64,000 nt of DNA from DAMCZI01 sp032095175. Lineage in GTDB: Bacteria; Bacillota; Clostridia; Clostridiales; Caloramatoraceae. A program made the translations under genes and the position numbers. This document shows, in pieces, positions 26,142 to 33,621 of the stretch. Numbering within the stretch: the stretch's first letter is position 1; the number at the start of each line of letters is the position of its first letter. Under the pieces are notes generated by a model, which was given only the letters and a program-made list of their open reading frames with translations, was not told where the DNA came from and made no database searches. Location of the stretch: assembly GCA_032095175.1 (NCBI GenBank), contig DAMCZI010000023.1, forward strand, positions 17,532 through 81,531. The letters are read 5' to 3'.

Positions 26142-26864
26142 ATGTTAATGAATACACAGTCCAAAAAGAAAAATCATAAATTAAGTATTGTATTTGATTT
26201 ATGTTTGATTTTTATATTTTTACCACTCTCGCTTCCATTATTTATCGTGTTTGGTAATTATATTAATAATAATTCGAATTTTATTTCAATAATTCTTTTA
26301 TCAATAATAGAATTTTGTGCTGCAGGTCTTGGAGCTTTTGTAGTTATGCTTATAAGAAAAGAGAGCTTTTCTGATTATGGGATAAAAAAAGATAATGTAA
26401 AAAAATCAATACTATTTACATTAGGTTTTATAGTAATAATGATTTTACTGACGTCAATTGATGCTGGAGGATTAGTTTATTTTCCAATGAGAAATCATGC
26501 AACTATTAAATATTCATTAAATATGTCGTTTCCATATAATTTAATTGGAATAATGTTGACTTATCTAATTTGGGGTTTAATTGAAGGATTTTATTATGTT
26601 GTAATTATCAAAAAAATTGATGATCTTCTTCCGAAAACTTTAAATCCATGGTTTTCTTTAGCTCCTATAGTTTTTTACTTGTATAATTTTATCATACATT
26701 ATTCAGTAAGAATTATTGAAGGAAGAACTTATGAATTTAGTCTTATAGGTGAATTAACTAGTATTATGCTAGCTTATGCTATGGCGATGCCTAGAAAGGT
26801 GACCGATAACTCATGGGGAAGTCTAATATATCAGACACTGCAAAATGGCATAGGAAAGTTATAA
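26142..26864 (+). CDS. Cassette 2: CPBP-like multi-spanning membrane protein
   Basis: The protein has 240 aa; ATG start behind AAGGGGG. There are seven or so hydrophobic segments. The loop LIWGLIEGFYYVVI resembles the first CPBP motif but has EG in place of EE and lacks the Arg. FIIHYS keeps a histidine at the second motif position. It is therefore probably a catalytically altered CPBP relative. It lies in a cassette from 26060 to 27063. The 5' end GCTAGGTGTAATAATCACC pairs over 19 nt with GGTGACTACTGCATCTAAC; the five non-identical positions are all transitions, so G-T pairs are possible. Confidence 0.7.
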   Translation: MLMNTQSKKKNHKLSIVFDLCLIFIFLPLSLPLFIVFGNYINNNSNFISIILLSIIEFCAAGLGAFVVMLIRKESFSDYGIKKDNVKKSILFTLGFIVIMILLTSIDAGGLVYFPMRNHATIKYSLNMSFPYNLIGIMLTYLIWGLIEGFYYVVIIKKIDDLLPKTLNPWFSLAPIVFYLYNFIIHYSVRIIEGRTYEFSLIGELTSIMLAYAMAMPRKVTDNSWGSLIYQTLQNGIGKL

Positions 26865-26951
26865 TCTTAAATAATAGATAATTGTATCAGTAAATATTAG
26901 AAAGAAACATTTATAGAAATAATAGATTGTTATAAATTAGGTGACTACTGC

Positions 26952-27069
26952 ATCTAACACCGGATTTGAGTTCGTTGCGGGTGGGTCAAGCTTTTGAAGC
27001 AAAACTGCAACACATCTTTTCGCTTTGTTGTCACAGGCTCGAAGACGTCTTAAATCCAAAACGTTAGCA
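26952..27069 (+). other. attC-like site 2
   Basis: R'' is ATCTAAC (26952-26958). L'' GGATTTGAG (26962-26970) pairs with CTTAAATCC (27049-27057). The inner stem GTTGCGG (26974-26980) pairs with CTGCAAC (27005-27011). R' is GTTAGCA (27063-27069), preceded by the usual AAAAC. Confidence 0.85.
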
Positions 27070-27121
27070 GACATTGATAATAGAAAAAAGTTTCGTTAGC
27101 ATAAATAAAATAATAAGAAAT

Positions 27122-27151
27122 AGGATAAATATATCCTAAATATGTTATAAT
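27122..27151 (+). promoter_or_regulatory. Promoter and operator of the toxin-antitoxin pair
   Basis: The inverted repeat AGGATA (27122-27127) / TATCCT (27132-27137) lies just upstream of a TATAAT -10 (27146-27151), about 40 nt before the antitoxin ATG. Phd-type antitoxins repress their own promoter through such palindromes. Confidence 0.6.
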
Positions 27152-27190
27152 AGTAGTAAGAGATACAAAATAAAAATAGGAGGGATTGTT

Positions 27191-27433
27191 ATGTTAGTGA
27201 ATACCCAAAAAATGGTTTCAATGTCAGAGGCTAATCAAAATTTTTCTAAAATAGCAAAATTAGTTGACGAAGACAAATCTGTTGTTATCTTAAAAAATAA
27301 TAAACCTAAATATATTCTTTTGGATTTTGATGAATTTAGTAAAGGTGCTCTAAATGAAGATGAAAAGTTAGATAGTATTGCTGATAGAATATTAAATGAA
27401 AATATGGAAGCATTTAAAGAACTGGCTAAATGA
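27191..27433 (+). CDS. Cassette 3: Phd/YefM-type antitoxin
   Basis: The protein has 80 aa, ATG start behind AGGAGGG. The N-terminal Phd/YefM fold shows the SMSEANQNFSKIAKLVDEDKSVVILKNNKPKYILLDFDEF pattern in short form; the C-terminus is acidic and helical, as expected for toxin binding. The stop overlaps the toxin start by four bases (ATGA, 27430-27433), the usual coupling for such pairs. It represses the shared promoter and neutralises the Doc protein. Confidence 0.9.
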   Translation: MLVNTQKMVSMSEANQNFSKIAKLVDEDKSVVILKNNKPKYILLDFDEFSKGALNEDEKLDSIADRILNENMEAFKELAK

Positions 27434-27804
27434 AATACATTTCTATTGAGTATGTACAAAAGTTACACTCAAAAATGATTGCAGCTACTGGTGGTTCTCA
27501 TGGAACTAGAGATATTGAATTATTAAAGTCAGCAATAGAAAATTCTAAATCAACATTTGGAGGGCAAGAATTATATCCTACTATTGAAGATAAATGTGCT
27601 AATATTTGTTACAGTATAATAAACAACCATGCTTTTATAGATGGAAACAAAAGAATGGGAATGTATGTAATGCTAGTTCTACTTGAGTATAATGAAATAA
27701 AACTTAAATTTACTCAAAGTGAATTAATAGATTTAGGTTTAGGCATAGCTAAAGGAGAAGTTAAACAAGATACTATTTTAAAATGGATAGAAAAACACAA
27801 ATAA
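27430..27804 (+). CDS. Cassette 3: Doc toxin (Fic fold kinase)
   Basis: The protein has 124 aa, the usual Doc length. The core motif HAFIDGNKR at residues 67-75 matches the Doc form HxFx(D/N)(A/G)NKR. TIEDKCANICYSIINNH before it fits the family helix. Phage P1 Doc phosphorylates elongation factor Tu and stops translation; the same activity is expected here from the motif. The pair fills a cassette from 27064 to 27889. Toxin-antitoxin pairs are known to stabilise large chromosomal cassette arrays. Confidence 0.92.
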   Translation: MKYISIEYVQKLHSKMIAATGGSHGTRDIELLKSAIENSKSTFGGQELYPTIEDKCANICYSIINNHAFIDGNKRMGMYVMLVLLEYNEIKLKFTQSELIDLGLGIAKGEVKQDTILKWIEKHK

Positions 27805-27809
27805 ATGTC

Positions 27810-27895
27810 TGCGAACAATGTATTTGCAAAATTCCCCAGCCTAACATGAGAGTTATGTAAGGCTGGGGAACTTCGTAAACATGAGAACGTTATAT
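27810..27895 (+). other. attC-like site 3 (short form)
   Basis: R'' is TGCGAAC (27810-27816), matching the cassette start GTTAGCA with one mismatch; the pairing extends to ATGTCTGC/GCAGACAT. The internal stem TTCCCCAGCC (27832-27841) / GGCTGGGGAA (27861-27870) is perfect. R' is GTTATAT (27889-27895). At 86 bp it is the shortest site. Confidence 0.8.
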
Positions 27896-27920
27896 GAAAT
27901 CACCTTAATACATAAAGAAG

Positions 27921-28049
27921 ATGAGGCGAAAATATGATAAAGGAGCTGCACTTTTTTCTTATGGTATCCTACTAATGATAATAATAACTTCTTATATTTT
28001 AAGTAATAAACAACTATTTAAACAACAGGTAGTTTATTTTTACCAATAG
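27921..28049 (+). CDS. Cassette 4: small single-helix membrane protein (42 aa)
   Basis: The ATG at 27921 follows AAAGAAG, a weak and very close ribosome binding site. The product has a basic N-terminus (MRRKYDKG), one membrane helix (about 9-27, ALFSYGILLMIIITSYIL) and a polar tail. It is the only sizeable frame in cassette 4 (27890-28290). It is either a real small membrane peptide or the decayed start of a longer gene. Confidence 0.4.
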   Translation: MRRKYDKGAALFSYGILLMIIITSYILSNKQLFKQQVVYFYQ

Positions 28050-28182
28050 CCTCTCATAATATTTTCGATGTGATAAACTTTTTAGTAAGGGTATTTAGGT
28101 AGGGACAACGTAATAGATTTTTGTGATTCGGTCAAATATGTATAAAAGCATTCCTAGCGAAAATCAACCGTAAGGCGACTTC

Positions 28183-28296
28183 ATATAACATTGTATGGTC
28201 GTTTATGTTGGTGAGGGTCAAACTCTGGAGCAGCCTAGTACACATTTCAAAGTCCGAGTCAAGGCTTTGAAACATATTCCATGTGATGCGTTAGGC
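28183..28296 (+). other. attC-like site 4
   Basis: R'' ATATAAC (28183-28189) is the exact reverse complement of the cassette start GTTATAT. The pairing extends to GCGACTTC against GAAATCAC. L'' ATTGTATGG pairs with L' CCATGTGAT (28279-28287) with wobbles. The inner hairpin TTTCAAAG/CTTTGAAA is at 28245-28272. R' is GTTAGGC (28290-28296), a perfect GTTRRRY box. Confidence 0.85.
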
Positions 28297-28328
28297 GAAA
28301 CTTAAGAAAAATAAGGTTGGTGAATTAA

Positions 28329-28886
28329 GTGGGCAATGATATGCAAATAATTTTAGAAGCTTTTCCAAATGTACTTGCTGATGATATAAAATCTATCTTT
28401 AAAATAATAGATTTAAAATCACAAATATTTCCACAGGATGATTTTGAGGTGCAAGTAGATAATGAATTGCTTAAAATACCATATAGAATTTATTACGATG
28501 AGCCAGATAGCGATTTAGAAGACAAACTATCACTTGTGCAAAAACAGATTTTAGATTGTATTTTTACAAGACATAATGATGGGTATATCAGACAGAAAAG
28601 ATTAAATAATCTATTTATTAGAGGTAGTATTCAAAAATGGATTATACCATATGTTGCTAAATTAATGGGTGAGTATGTAGTAGAGATTATTGAAGATATT
28701 TATAGAAATATTGAATTGATAAATCAAGAAGAGTTAAAAGAGTTTGTTCTTAATAATACAAAATTTTGTACAACTATAGAAGGAAGAATTGCAAGTTATT
28801 GTGGAGAATATTACATGACATACTCGAGAAAGAATGAATATGTAGGCTTTAAAATACAAAAATATATTCGTTCATTGAGAAAGTGA
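28329..28886 (+). CDS. Cassette 5: conserved hypothetical protein
   Basis: The protein has 185 aa. The start is GTG 28329, or possibly ATG 28341 (four codons later), both behind AAGGTTGGTG. It is soluble, with no signal peptide. Recognisable blocks are YRIYYDEPDSD, ILDCIFTRHNDGYIRQKRL and WIIPYVAKLMGEYVVEI. They match a hypothetical family that I recall only as function unknown. It lies in cassette 28291-29018, whose start GTTAGGCGA is exactly complementary to the TCGCCTAAC after the gene. Confidence 0.7.
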   Translation: MGNDMQIILEAFPNVLADDIKSIFKIIDLKSQIFPQDDFEVQVDNELLKIPYRIYYDEPDSDLEDKLSLVQKQILDCIFTRHNDGYIRQKRLNNLFIRGSIQKWIIPYVAKLMGEYVVEIIEDIYRNIELINQEELKEFVLNNTKFCTTIEGRIASYCGEYYMTYSRKNEYVGFKIQKYIRSLRK

Positions 28887-28902
28887 GTTATTAGGACGCA
28901 TC

Positions 28903-29024
28903 GCCTAACAAAGTGCCTCCACTTGTTGTGGTTGTATAGGGCAAGCCTTCGAAGAAGCCACAACACATTTTCAAATTCGCCATTTTACAGGGCTTAAAGG
29001 TGTCTCAAATCCAAGACATTATAT
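28903..29024 (+). other. attC-like site 5
   Basis: R'' is GCCTAAC (28903-28909), a perfect RYYYAAC box. The inner stem TGTTGTGG (28924-28931) pairs with CCACAACA (28958-28965). The R' position reads ATTATAT (29018-29024), which departs from GTTRRRY at the first base. It is the last site of the array. Confidence 0.75.
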
Positions 29025-29121
29025 GGCACATGGCTGTAGTAAGGTATCTATTAGTTATAGGGATTTTTTATTATTAATACAAAAAGAGAAGAGGAGGAAT
29101 TAAATTTTTAAGAGTAATAGG

Positions 29122-29769
29122 GTGGGTATTTCTCTGATTGTTTTTATTGTAATTGTGTGCAGTATACTACTTTTTATTATTTTTAAAAATAGTAGAAAAA
29201 GCTTCAAAGAACTACAATTTGAGGGGTTCGATGAAAAAGCATTATCAAAAATTACTAATATTTCTAATAGCAAATTAAGTTATTTGACTGAAACAGAAAT
29301 TGATAATATAGACATTAATAAATATAAAATTATAAAATTTGAGATTGTAAAAGAAAAAAGGCCGGAAGTTTTATTAAAGCTTAAAGAAGAATTCAAAGGG
29401 AGTGAGTATAATATATTTTATTCAAAAGTAAGTTATGATAAAACACCTGAACTAATATGTATACTTAAAAGTGCAGATAGATATGATGTTTTAAGAGCCC
29501 TGAAATCAAACGGTATAAATTATGATATTGATACAGATAGCTTAATAGAAAAACTGAAGGAATGGGAAAAGGAATATGGAATCGAAATTGAGGGGGCCGA
29601 TGGTGATTGGGTAGATATAAAATTCAACAAATTACCAGAAGATATAAAAAAATTTGCTAAAGAGATATATGAGTTTTGTCCAGATTCAGTTGATCAAGGT
29701 GTGGGGTCATTGGAGGAGCTAGAGAATTACTTAAAGGTATATAGAGGAGTTTTTTTGTGGTGGGATTAA
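29122..29769 (+). CDS. Cassette 6: membrane-anchored protein, DUF4253-like C-terminus
   Basis: The protein has up to 215 aa. An N-terminal membrane helix (ISLIVFIVIVCSILLFIIF) is followed by a soluble domain. The C-terminal third (ADGDWVDIKF, EFCPDSVDQGVGSLEELENYL, VFLWWD) resembles the DUF4253 family, from memory. The start is odd: GAGGAGG at 29090-29096 is too far from the GTG at 29122, and the well-spaced codon is ATT at 29104. Function is unknown. It follows site 5, and no closing attC is found after it. Confidence 0.65.
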   Translation: MGISLIVFIVIVCSILLFIIFKNSRKSFKELQFEGFDEKALSKITNISNSKLSYLTETEIDNIDINKYKIIKFEIVKEKRPEVLLKLKEEFKGSEYNIFYSKVSYDKTPELICILKSADRYDVLRALKSNGINYDIDTDSLIEKLKEWEKEYGIEIEGADGDWVDIKFNKLPEDIKKFAKEIYEFCPDSVDQGVGSLEELENYLKVYRGVFLWWD

Positions 29770-29794
29770 ATGAGAGGAAAGAAAAAATTTTATT

Positions 29795-29863
29795 ATTTTA
29801 GGGTTAATAGTTTTATTGCTAGGTTTAATTGCTTGTAATAAGTCATTATGTGAAATTGCTTAA
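29795..29863 (+). pseudogene. Lipoprotein signal-peptide fragment
   Basis: The frame ILGLIVLLLGLIACNK has a hydrophobic core and lipobox (LIAC) but no start codon and ends after six more codons. GAGAGGAAAG precedes it. It is probably the remnant of a small lipoprotein gene that belonged to cassette 6 or a following cassette. Confidence 0.3.
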
Positions 29864-29913
29864 AAGAGATTAAGAGTTAAAATAAAAGATAAATATTTAA
29901 GTGGGGGTTAGGT

Positions 29914-30993
29914 ATGAGAAAATATTACATTGATAATATTAGAATTCTTTGTATTCTATTGCTGTTTCCCTTTCATACATGTATGATTTTTAATACTTTT
30001 GGTGAACCGTTTTATGTGTTTAGTAAACCAGTTACAGTCTTTTCAGAGTTTGTTGTTGCTGTATATCCTTGGTGGATGACCTTGCTTTTTACGATTGCTG
30101 GTATTTCTTCAGCTTACGCTCTTAAGAAGCGAAGTGGTAAAGAATATGCAAAAGAAAGAGTGTCTAAATTATTAATTCCTTTTTTGTTTGGAATGGTGAT
30201 ACTTATTCCTGTACAAAGTTATATAGCGGATGTTTTTCACAATGCTTATGCAGGTGGATATTTTAAGCATTATGGTGTATTCTTCACGAAGTTTACGGAT
30301 TTAACAGGATACGATGGAGGATTTACCCCTGCACATACATGGTTTATGCTATATCTATTTGTGATTTCGATGATATCACTTCCAATTATGCTGTGGTATG
30401 GCAAGCTGAAAAATAAAATTGATGGTAATAAAATTACAATGCCTATGCTTCTTCCAATGTTCATGCTTATATTGCTAATGACACCAATAATTGAATTGGG
30501 TGGAAAGAGTATTGGCGAATCCCTTGCATGCTTTCTGATTGGATTTTTTCTGCTTAGTCTTGATGAAGTTCAGGATAGACTTGCTAAATATCGTATGCCG
30601 CTTGGAGTTTCGTGGGTAGTGCTTATGGCTTTAAGAAGCTTCATGTATTTAAATAATTTTGGATATGGACTTGCTTGGGATATTGAGCAACGCATACTTA
30701 CCTGGATTGGAATACTTGCAATTCTTGGATTAGGAAAGAAATATCTTAACTTTAATAATAAATTTACACAGTATTTTTCGCCAGCAGCATTTCCAATATA
30801 CTTCTTCCACCAATCAGTGTTGGTTATTGTGGCTTTTTATGTAGTAAAGCTTACGGATATTATTTCCTTACAGTTTGCTTTAATTCTTATAATGAGCTTT
30901 GTTATTACATTACTATGTTATGAGATTTTTAAAAGATTTTCAGTAACTTGTTTTATGTTTGGGATTAAAAATAAGAGTAGAAGTGTTGATTGA
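29914..30993 (+). CDS. Acyltransferase 3 family membrane protein
   Basis: The protein has 359 aa with about ten membrane helices and an ATG start behind GTGGGGG. The N-terminus YYIDNIRILCILLLFPFHTCMIF has the family DxxR..xxxxxH pattern (Asp6, Arg9, His20 region). It would transfer acyl groups to exported carbohydrates or membrane lipids; substrate unknown. It lies at the right side of the cassette block but has no attC after it, so it may belong to the host chromosome. A bidirectional terminator separates it from the GH65 gene. Confidence 0.85.
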   Translation: MRKYYIDNIRILCILLLFPFHTCMIFNTFGEPFYVFSKPVTVFSEFVVAVYPWWMTLLFTIAGISSAYALKKRSGKEYAKERVSKLLIPFLFGMVILIPVQSYIADVFHNAYAGGYFKHYGVFFTKFTDLTGYDGGFTPAHTWFMLYLFVISMISLPIMLWYGKLKNKIDGNKITMPMLLPMFMLILLMTPIIELGGKSIGESLACFLIGFFLLSLDEVQDRLAKYRMPLGVSWVVLMALRSFMYLNNFGYGLAWDIEQRILTWIGILAILGLGKKYLNFNNKFTQYFSPAAFPIYFFHQSVLVIVAFYVVKLTDIISLQFALILIMSFVITLLCYEIFKRFSVTCFMFGIKNKSRSVD

Positions 30994-31044
30994 AACTTGT
31001 ATATAGTGGGATAGGGAAATTATTAACACTACTAACAAATAAAT

Positions 31045-31088
31045 AAGCCTATATTTTATTATACATGAAAAATAAAATATAGGCTTTT
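31045..31088. terminator. Bidirectional terminator between acyltransferase and GH65 genes
   Basis: AAGCCTATATTTTATT (from 31045) pairs with AATAAAATATAGGCTT and is followed by TTTAC. A/T tracts on both sides serve both convergent genes. Confidence 0.88.
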
Positions 31089-31093
31089 TACTT

Positions 31094-33397
31094 TTAAAGT
31101 TTATAAACTAAAGCAGAAATTTTATTTAATATATGGATTTCATCAAAGAGTTTTATCTTTAGCTCATCGCCATCTTCAAGGAAAACCTCAACAACCTCTT
31201 TGTCTACAGAAACCCTAAGAACTCGTCCTCTAAACGTTAGCTTAAAGGAGTATTTTCCCCATAAGTCTGGTATAAAGGGTTTAAAGGATAGCATACCATC
31301 ATCAACCCTCATTCCTCCAAAACCATGAACTATTGACAGCCATGTACCTGACATTGAGGTAATATGGAGGCCGTCACATGTATCGTTATTAACATTATCA
31401 AGATCCAAGCGGGCAGTCCTTAAATACATTTCATAGGCTTTTTCCTTATAGCCTATTTCGGCTGCCATTATTGAATGAATGCATGGTGAAAGGGAGGACT
31501 CATGTATTGTTCTTGGTTCATAGAAATCAAAGTTTTTCTTTTTTGTTTCCATATCATATAAATGGTCAAGGAAGTATAAGCCTTGCAGTACATCTGCCTG
31601 CTTTAAGAATGGAGAACGAAGTATTTTATCCCATGACCAATGTTGATTTATAGGTAGTTCCTCTGCAGGAATATCGCTAACAAGTAAATCCTCTTTATCT
31701 AAATATCCATCCTGCTGAAGGAATATTCCAAGATCCTTATCTGCTGGATAATACATTTTGTTTATTATATCCTGCCAAATTACAAGCTCTTCTTCCTTGA
31801 TTCTTAATTTATTAATTATGGAGCTATATTTAGGAGAGAATTTATCCTTTATTAGTTTTAATATCTCAATAGTATATTCAAGAGTCCAGGAGGCAATTCT
31901 ATTTGTATACCAGTTGTTATTTACATTGTTATCATATTCGTTTGGTCCTGTAACTCCAAGTATCATATATGCATCTTTTCGCTTATTGTAATTTACCCTG
32001 CTTTCCCAGAAGCGGCTTATTTCAACTAAAACATCTATTCCGTAATCTGCTAGATAAGCGTCATCTCCTGTATATCTTACATAGTTGAATATTGCATATG
32101 CAATTGCACCATTTCTATGAATTTCCTCAAAGGTTATTTCCCATTCATTATGACATTCTTCTCCGTTCATAGTTACCATAGGATAAAGTGCACCCTTTAA
32201 CCCTAATTTTTTAGCATTCTCCTTTGCCTTCTCAAGCTGGTTATACCTATAAAGCAATAGATTCTTCGCTATTTTGTCCTCTGCGGTTCCTAGATAAAAT
32301 GGCAGACAGTAAGCTTCTGTATCCCAATAGGTGCTTCCACCATATTTTTCACCTGTAAAGCCTTTAGGACCAATGTTTAATCTTTCATCCTGTCCGGTAT
32401 AGGTTTGATTTAAATGGAATATGTTAAATCGAATGGCTTGCTGAGCAGAAACATCTCCAGCTATTTCGATGTCATTCTTTTCCCAGCTGCTGTACCAGGC
32501 ATTTCTATGCTCATCAAGTAACTGATTAAAGCCCTTTTCCTTTATTTGATTTAAAATATCAATGGCTGTTTTTTCTATTATGGATTTATCCATATATCTG
32601 TCTGAGGTTAAAGAAATATATTTATTTAAAGTTAATTTACTGTTCATTGGAACATCAATACAGGCTTTAAAGCCTACAAGCTTTTCTTCATCAATAAACT
32701 CCGTATTTGTGCATACAGGTTTACCATCAATACAAACTTCAAAGGTAGATGCAATTGATATATTAAATTTAGTTTTCTTTGTCTCAGAGGTAAGATACAT
32801 AACATCAGAAGTATGTCCCTTACTTATAATATTCCAGAATTTTTCATCGTAGTTTGCATCTTCGTTTTTTACATCCCCATCAATAAATGGAATAAGTGAG
32901 ATTTTACATGAATAGTTTAGGGGAGTTAGGCTGTAGGATAAGGCTGCAGCTTCCTTTGTGACTTTGCTTAAAAATTTTATACTTTCAAGCTTGGTTTCTC
33001 TATTGTTTTTATCTACAAAGGTGCAGCTTCTTGAAAGAGTGCCTTCCTTCATATTTAAATCCCTTGTAAATTCCTTTATAAGACAATTGTTTAAATCAAC
33101 CTCATGATCCTCTATAAAAACTCTGATGCCCATGAAATTTGGTGCGTTTAAAACCTTTGCAAAATACTCTGGGTAGCCGTTTTTCCACCAACCAACCCTT
33201 GTTTTATCGGGATAATATATACCTGCTGCATATGTACCCTGAAGTGTATTTCCGCTAAAGGACTCCTCGAAATTACCCCTGATACCCATATATCCATTGC
33301 CAAGACTCATTAGGCTTTCGTATATCCTATTATCCTCATTACTGAAACCACTTTGAACTACATTCCATTCCAGCAGTTCAACATAGCTTTTATGCAT
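31094..33397 (-). CDS. GH65 family phosphorylase, maltose/kojibiose phosphorylase type
   Basis: The protein has 767 aa, full length for the family. An N-terminal beta-sandwich domain (about 1-270), a helical (alpha/alpha)6 barrel and a C-terminal beta domain are present. Catalytic-site blocks are GGSTYWDTEAYCLPFYL and ECHNEWEITFEEIHRNGAI (general acid Glu in this region); phosphate-binding TIHESSLSPCIHSIMA follows. It splits an alpha-linked disaccharide with phosphate into glucose and beta-glucose-1-phosphate; PgmB (15.5 kb) takes the latter. The exact linkage (maltose, trehalose or kojibiose) cannot be told. An operator lies upstream. Confidence 0.92.
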   Translation of the reverse strand: MHKSYVELLEWNVVQSGFSNEDNRIYESLMSLGNGYMGIRGNFEESFSGNTLQGTYAAGIYYPDKTRVGWWKNGYPEYFAKVLNAPNFMGIRVFIEDHEVDLNNCLIKEFTRDLNMKEGTLSRSCTFVDKNNRETKLESIKFLSKVTKEAAALSYSLTPLNYSCKISLIPFIDGDVKNEDANYDEKFWNIISKGHTSDVMYLTSETKKTKFNISIASTFEVCIDGKPVCTNTEFIDEEKLVGFKACIDVPMNSKLTLNKYISLTSDRYMDKSIIEKTAIDILNQIKEKGFNQLLDEHRNAWYSSWEKNDIEIAGDVSAQQAIRFNIFHLNQTYTGQDERLNIGPKGFTGEKYGGSTYWDTEAYCLPFYLGTAEDKIAKNLLLYRYNQLEKAKENAKKLGLKGALYPMVTMNGEECHNEWEITFEEIHRNGAIAYAIFNYVRYTGDDAYLADYGIDVLVEISRFWESRVNYNKRKDAYMILGVTGPNEYDNNVNNNWYTNRIASWTLEYTIEILKLIKDKFSPKYSSIINKLRIKEEELVIWQDIINKMYYPADKDLGIFLQQDGYLDKEDLLVSDIPAEELPINQHWSWDKILRSPFLKQADVLQGLYFLDHLYDMETKKKNFDFYEPRTIHESSLSPCIHSIMAAEIGYKEKAYEMYLRTARLDLDNVNNDTCDGLHITSMSGTWLSIVHGFGGMRVDDGMLSFKPFIPDLWGKYSFKLTFRGRVLRVSVDKEVVEVFLEDGDELKIKLFDEIHILNKISALVYKL

Positions 33398-33431
33398 TTT
33401 AACACCTCTTTGATTGATAATAAATTTATAG

Positions 33432-33446
33432 AAAACGGTTGCACAT
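33432..33446 (-). promoter_or_regulatory. LacI-type operator upstream of the GH65 gene
   Basis: AAAACGGTTGCACAT matches the maltodextrin operator core. It lies about 35 bp before the GH65 start (minus), in the divergent region shared with the alpha-glucosidase gene. Confidence 0.7.
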
Positions 33447-33621
33447 TATTTTCAAAAAAATAAACAATATTTATTGAATATTGTCATAATAAAATAATAT
33501 TATCATCTTTAATATAAAATAACAATATCCAGACTAATATTTTAATTGATTATAAATATTTTTAGTGATATACTGGAAATCAAGTAAAATCAATTGATTC
33601 GTAGCGGGAGGGGATTATATT

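Larger units (their letters stand above)
25048..29913 (+). mobile_element. Integron-type gene-cassette array without integrase (CALIN-like)
   Basis: Six attC-like sites separate short cassettes whose genes all read on the plus strand. The defining sign is pairing between the 5' end of a cassette and the box after its own gene: GTTAGTT with AACTAAC, GCTAGGT with ATCTAAC (wobble), GTTAGCA with TGCGAAC (one mismatch), GTTATAT with ATATAAC, GTTAGGC with GCCTAAC. The sites are 86-126 bp long with an internal stem, and most keep the AACGTT / GCGTTAG crossover region. No tyrosine recombinase or attI is present in the window. The right boundary is uncertain, because the last cassette has no closing site before the acyltransferase gene at 29914. 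Confidence 0.82.

Noticed and set aside
25048..29024. Reading the attC-like sites as a CRISPR array or as simple dispersed MITEs
   Set aside because: Spacers are whole genes of 0.3-0.9 kb, not 30-40 bp. The end boxes differ from site to site but match within each cassette, which MITE copies would not show.
25048..29913. Reading the block as a prophage or defence island
   Set aside because: There are no phage structural, integrase or nuclease genes. CPBP and Doc proteins alone are not enough to call a defence system.
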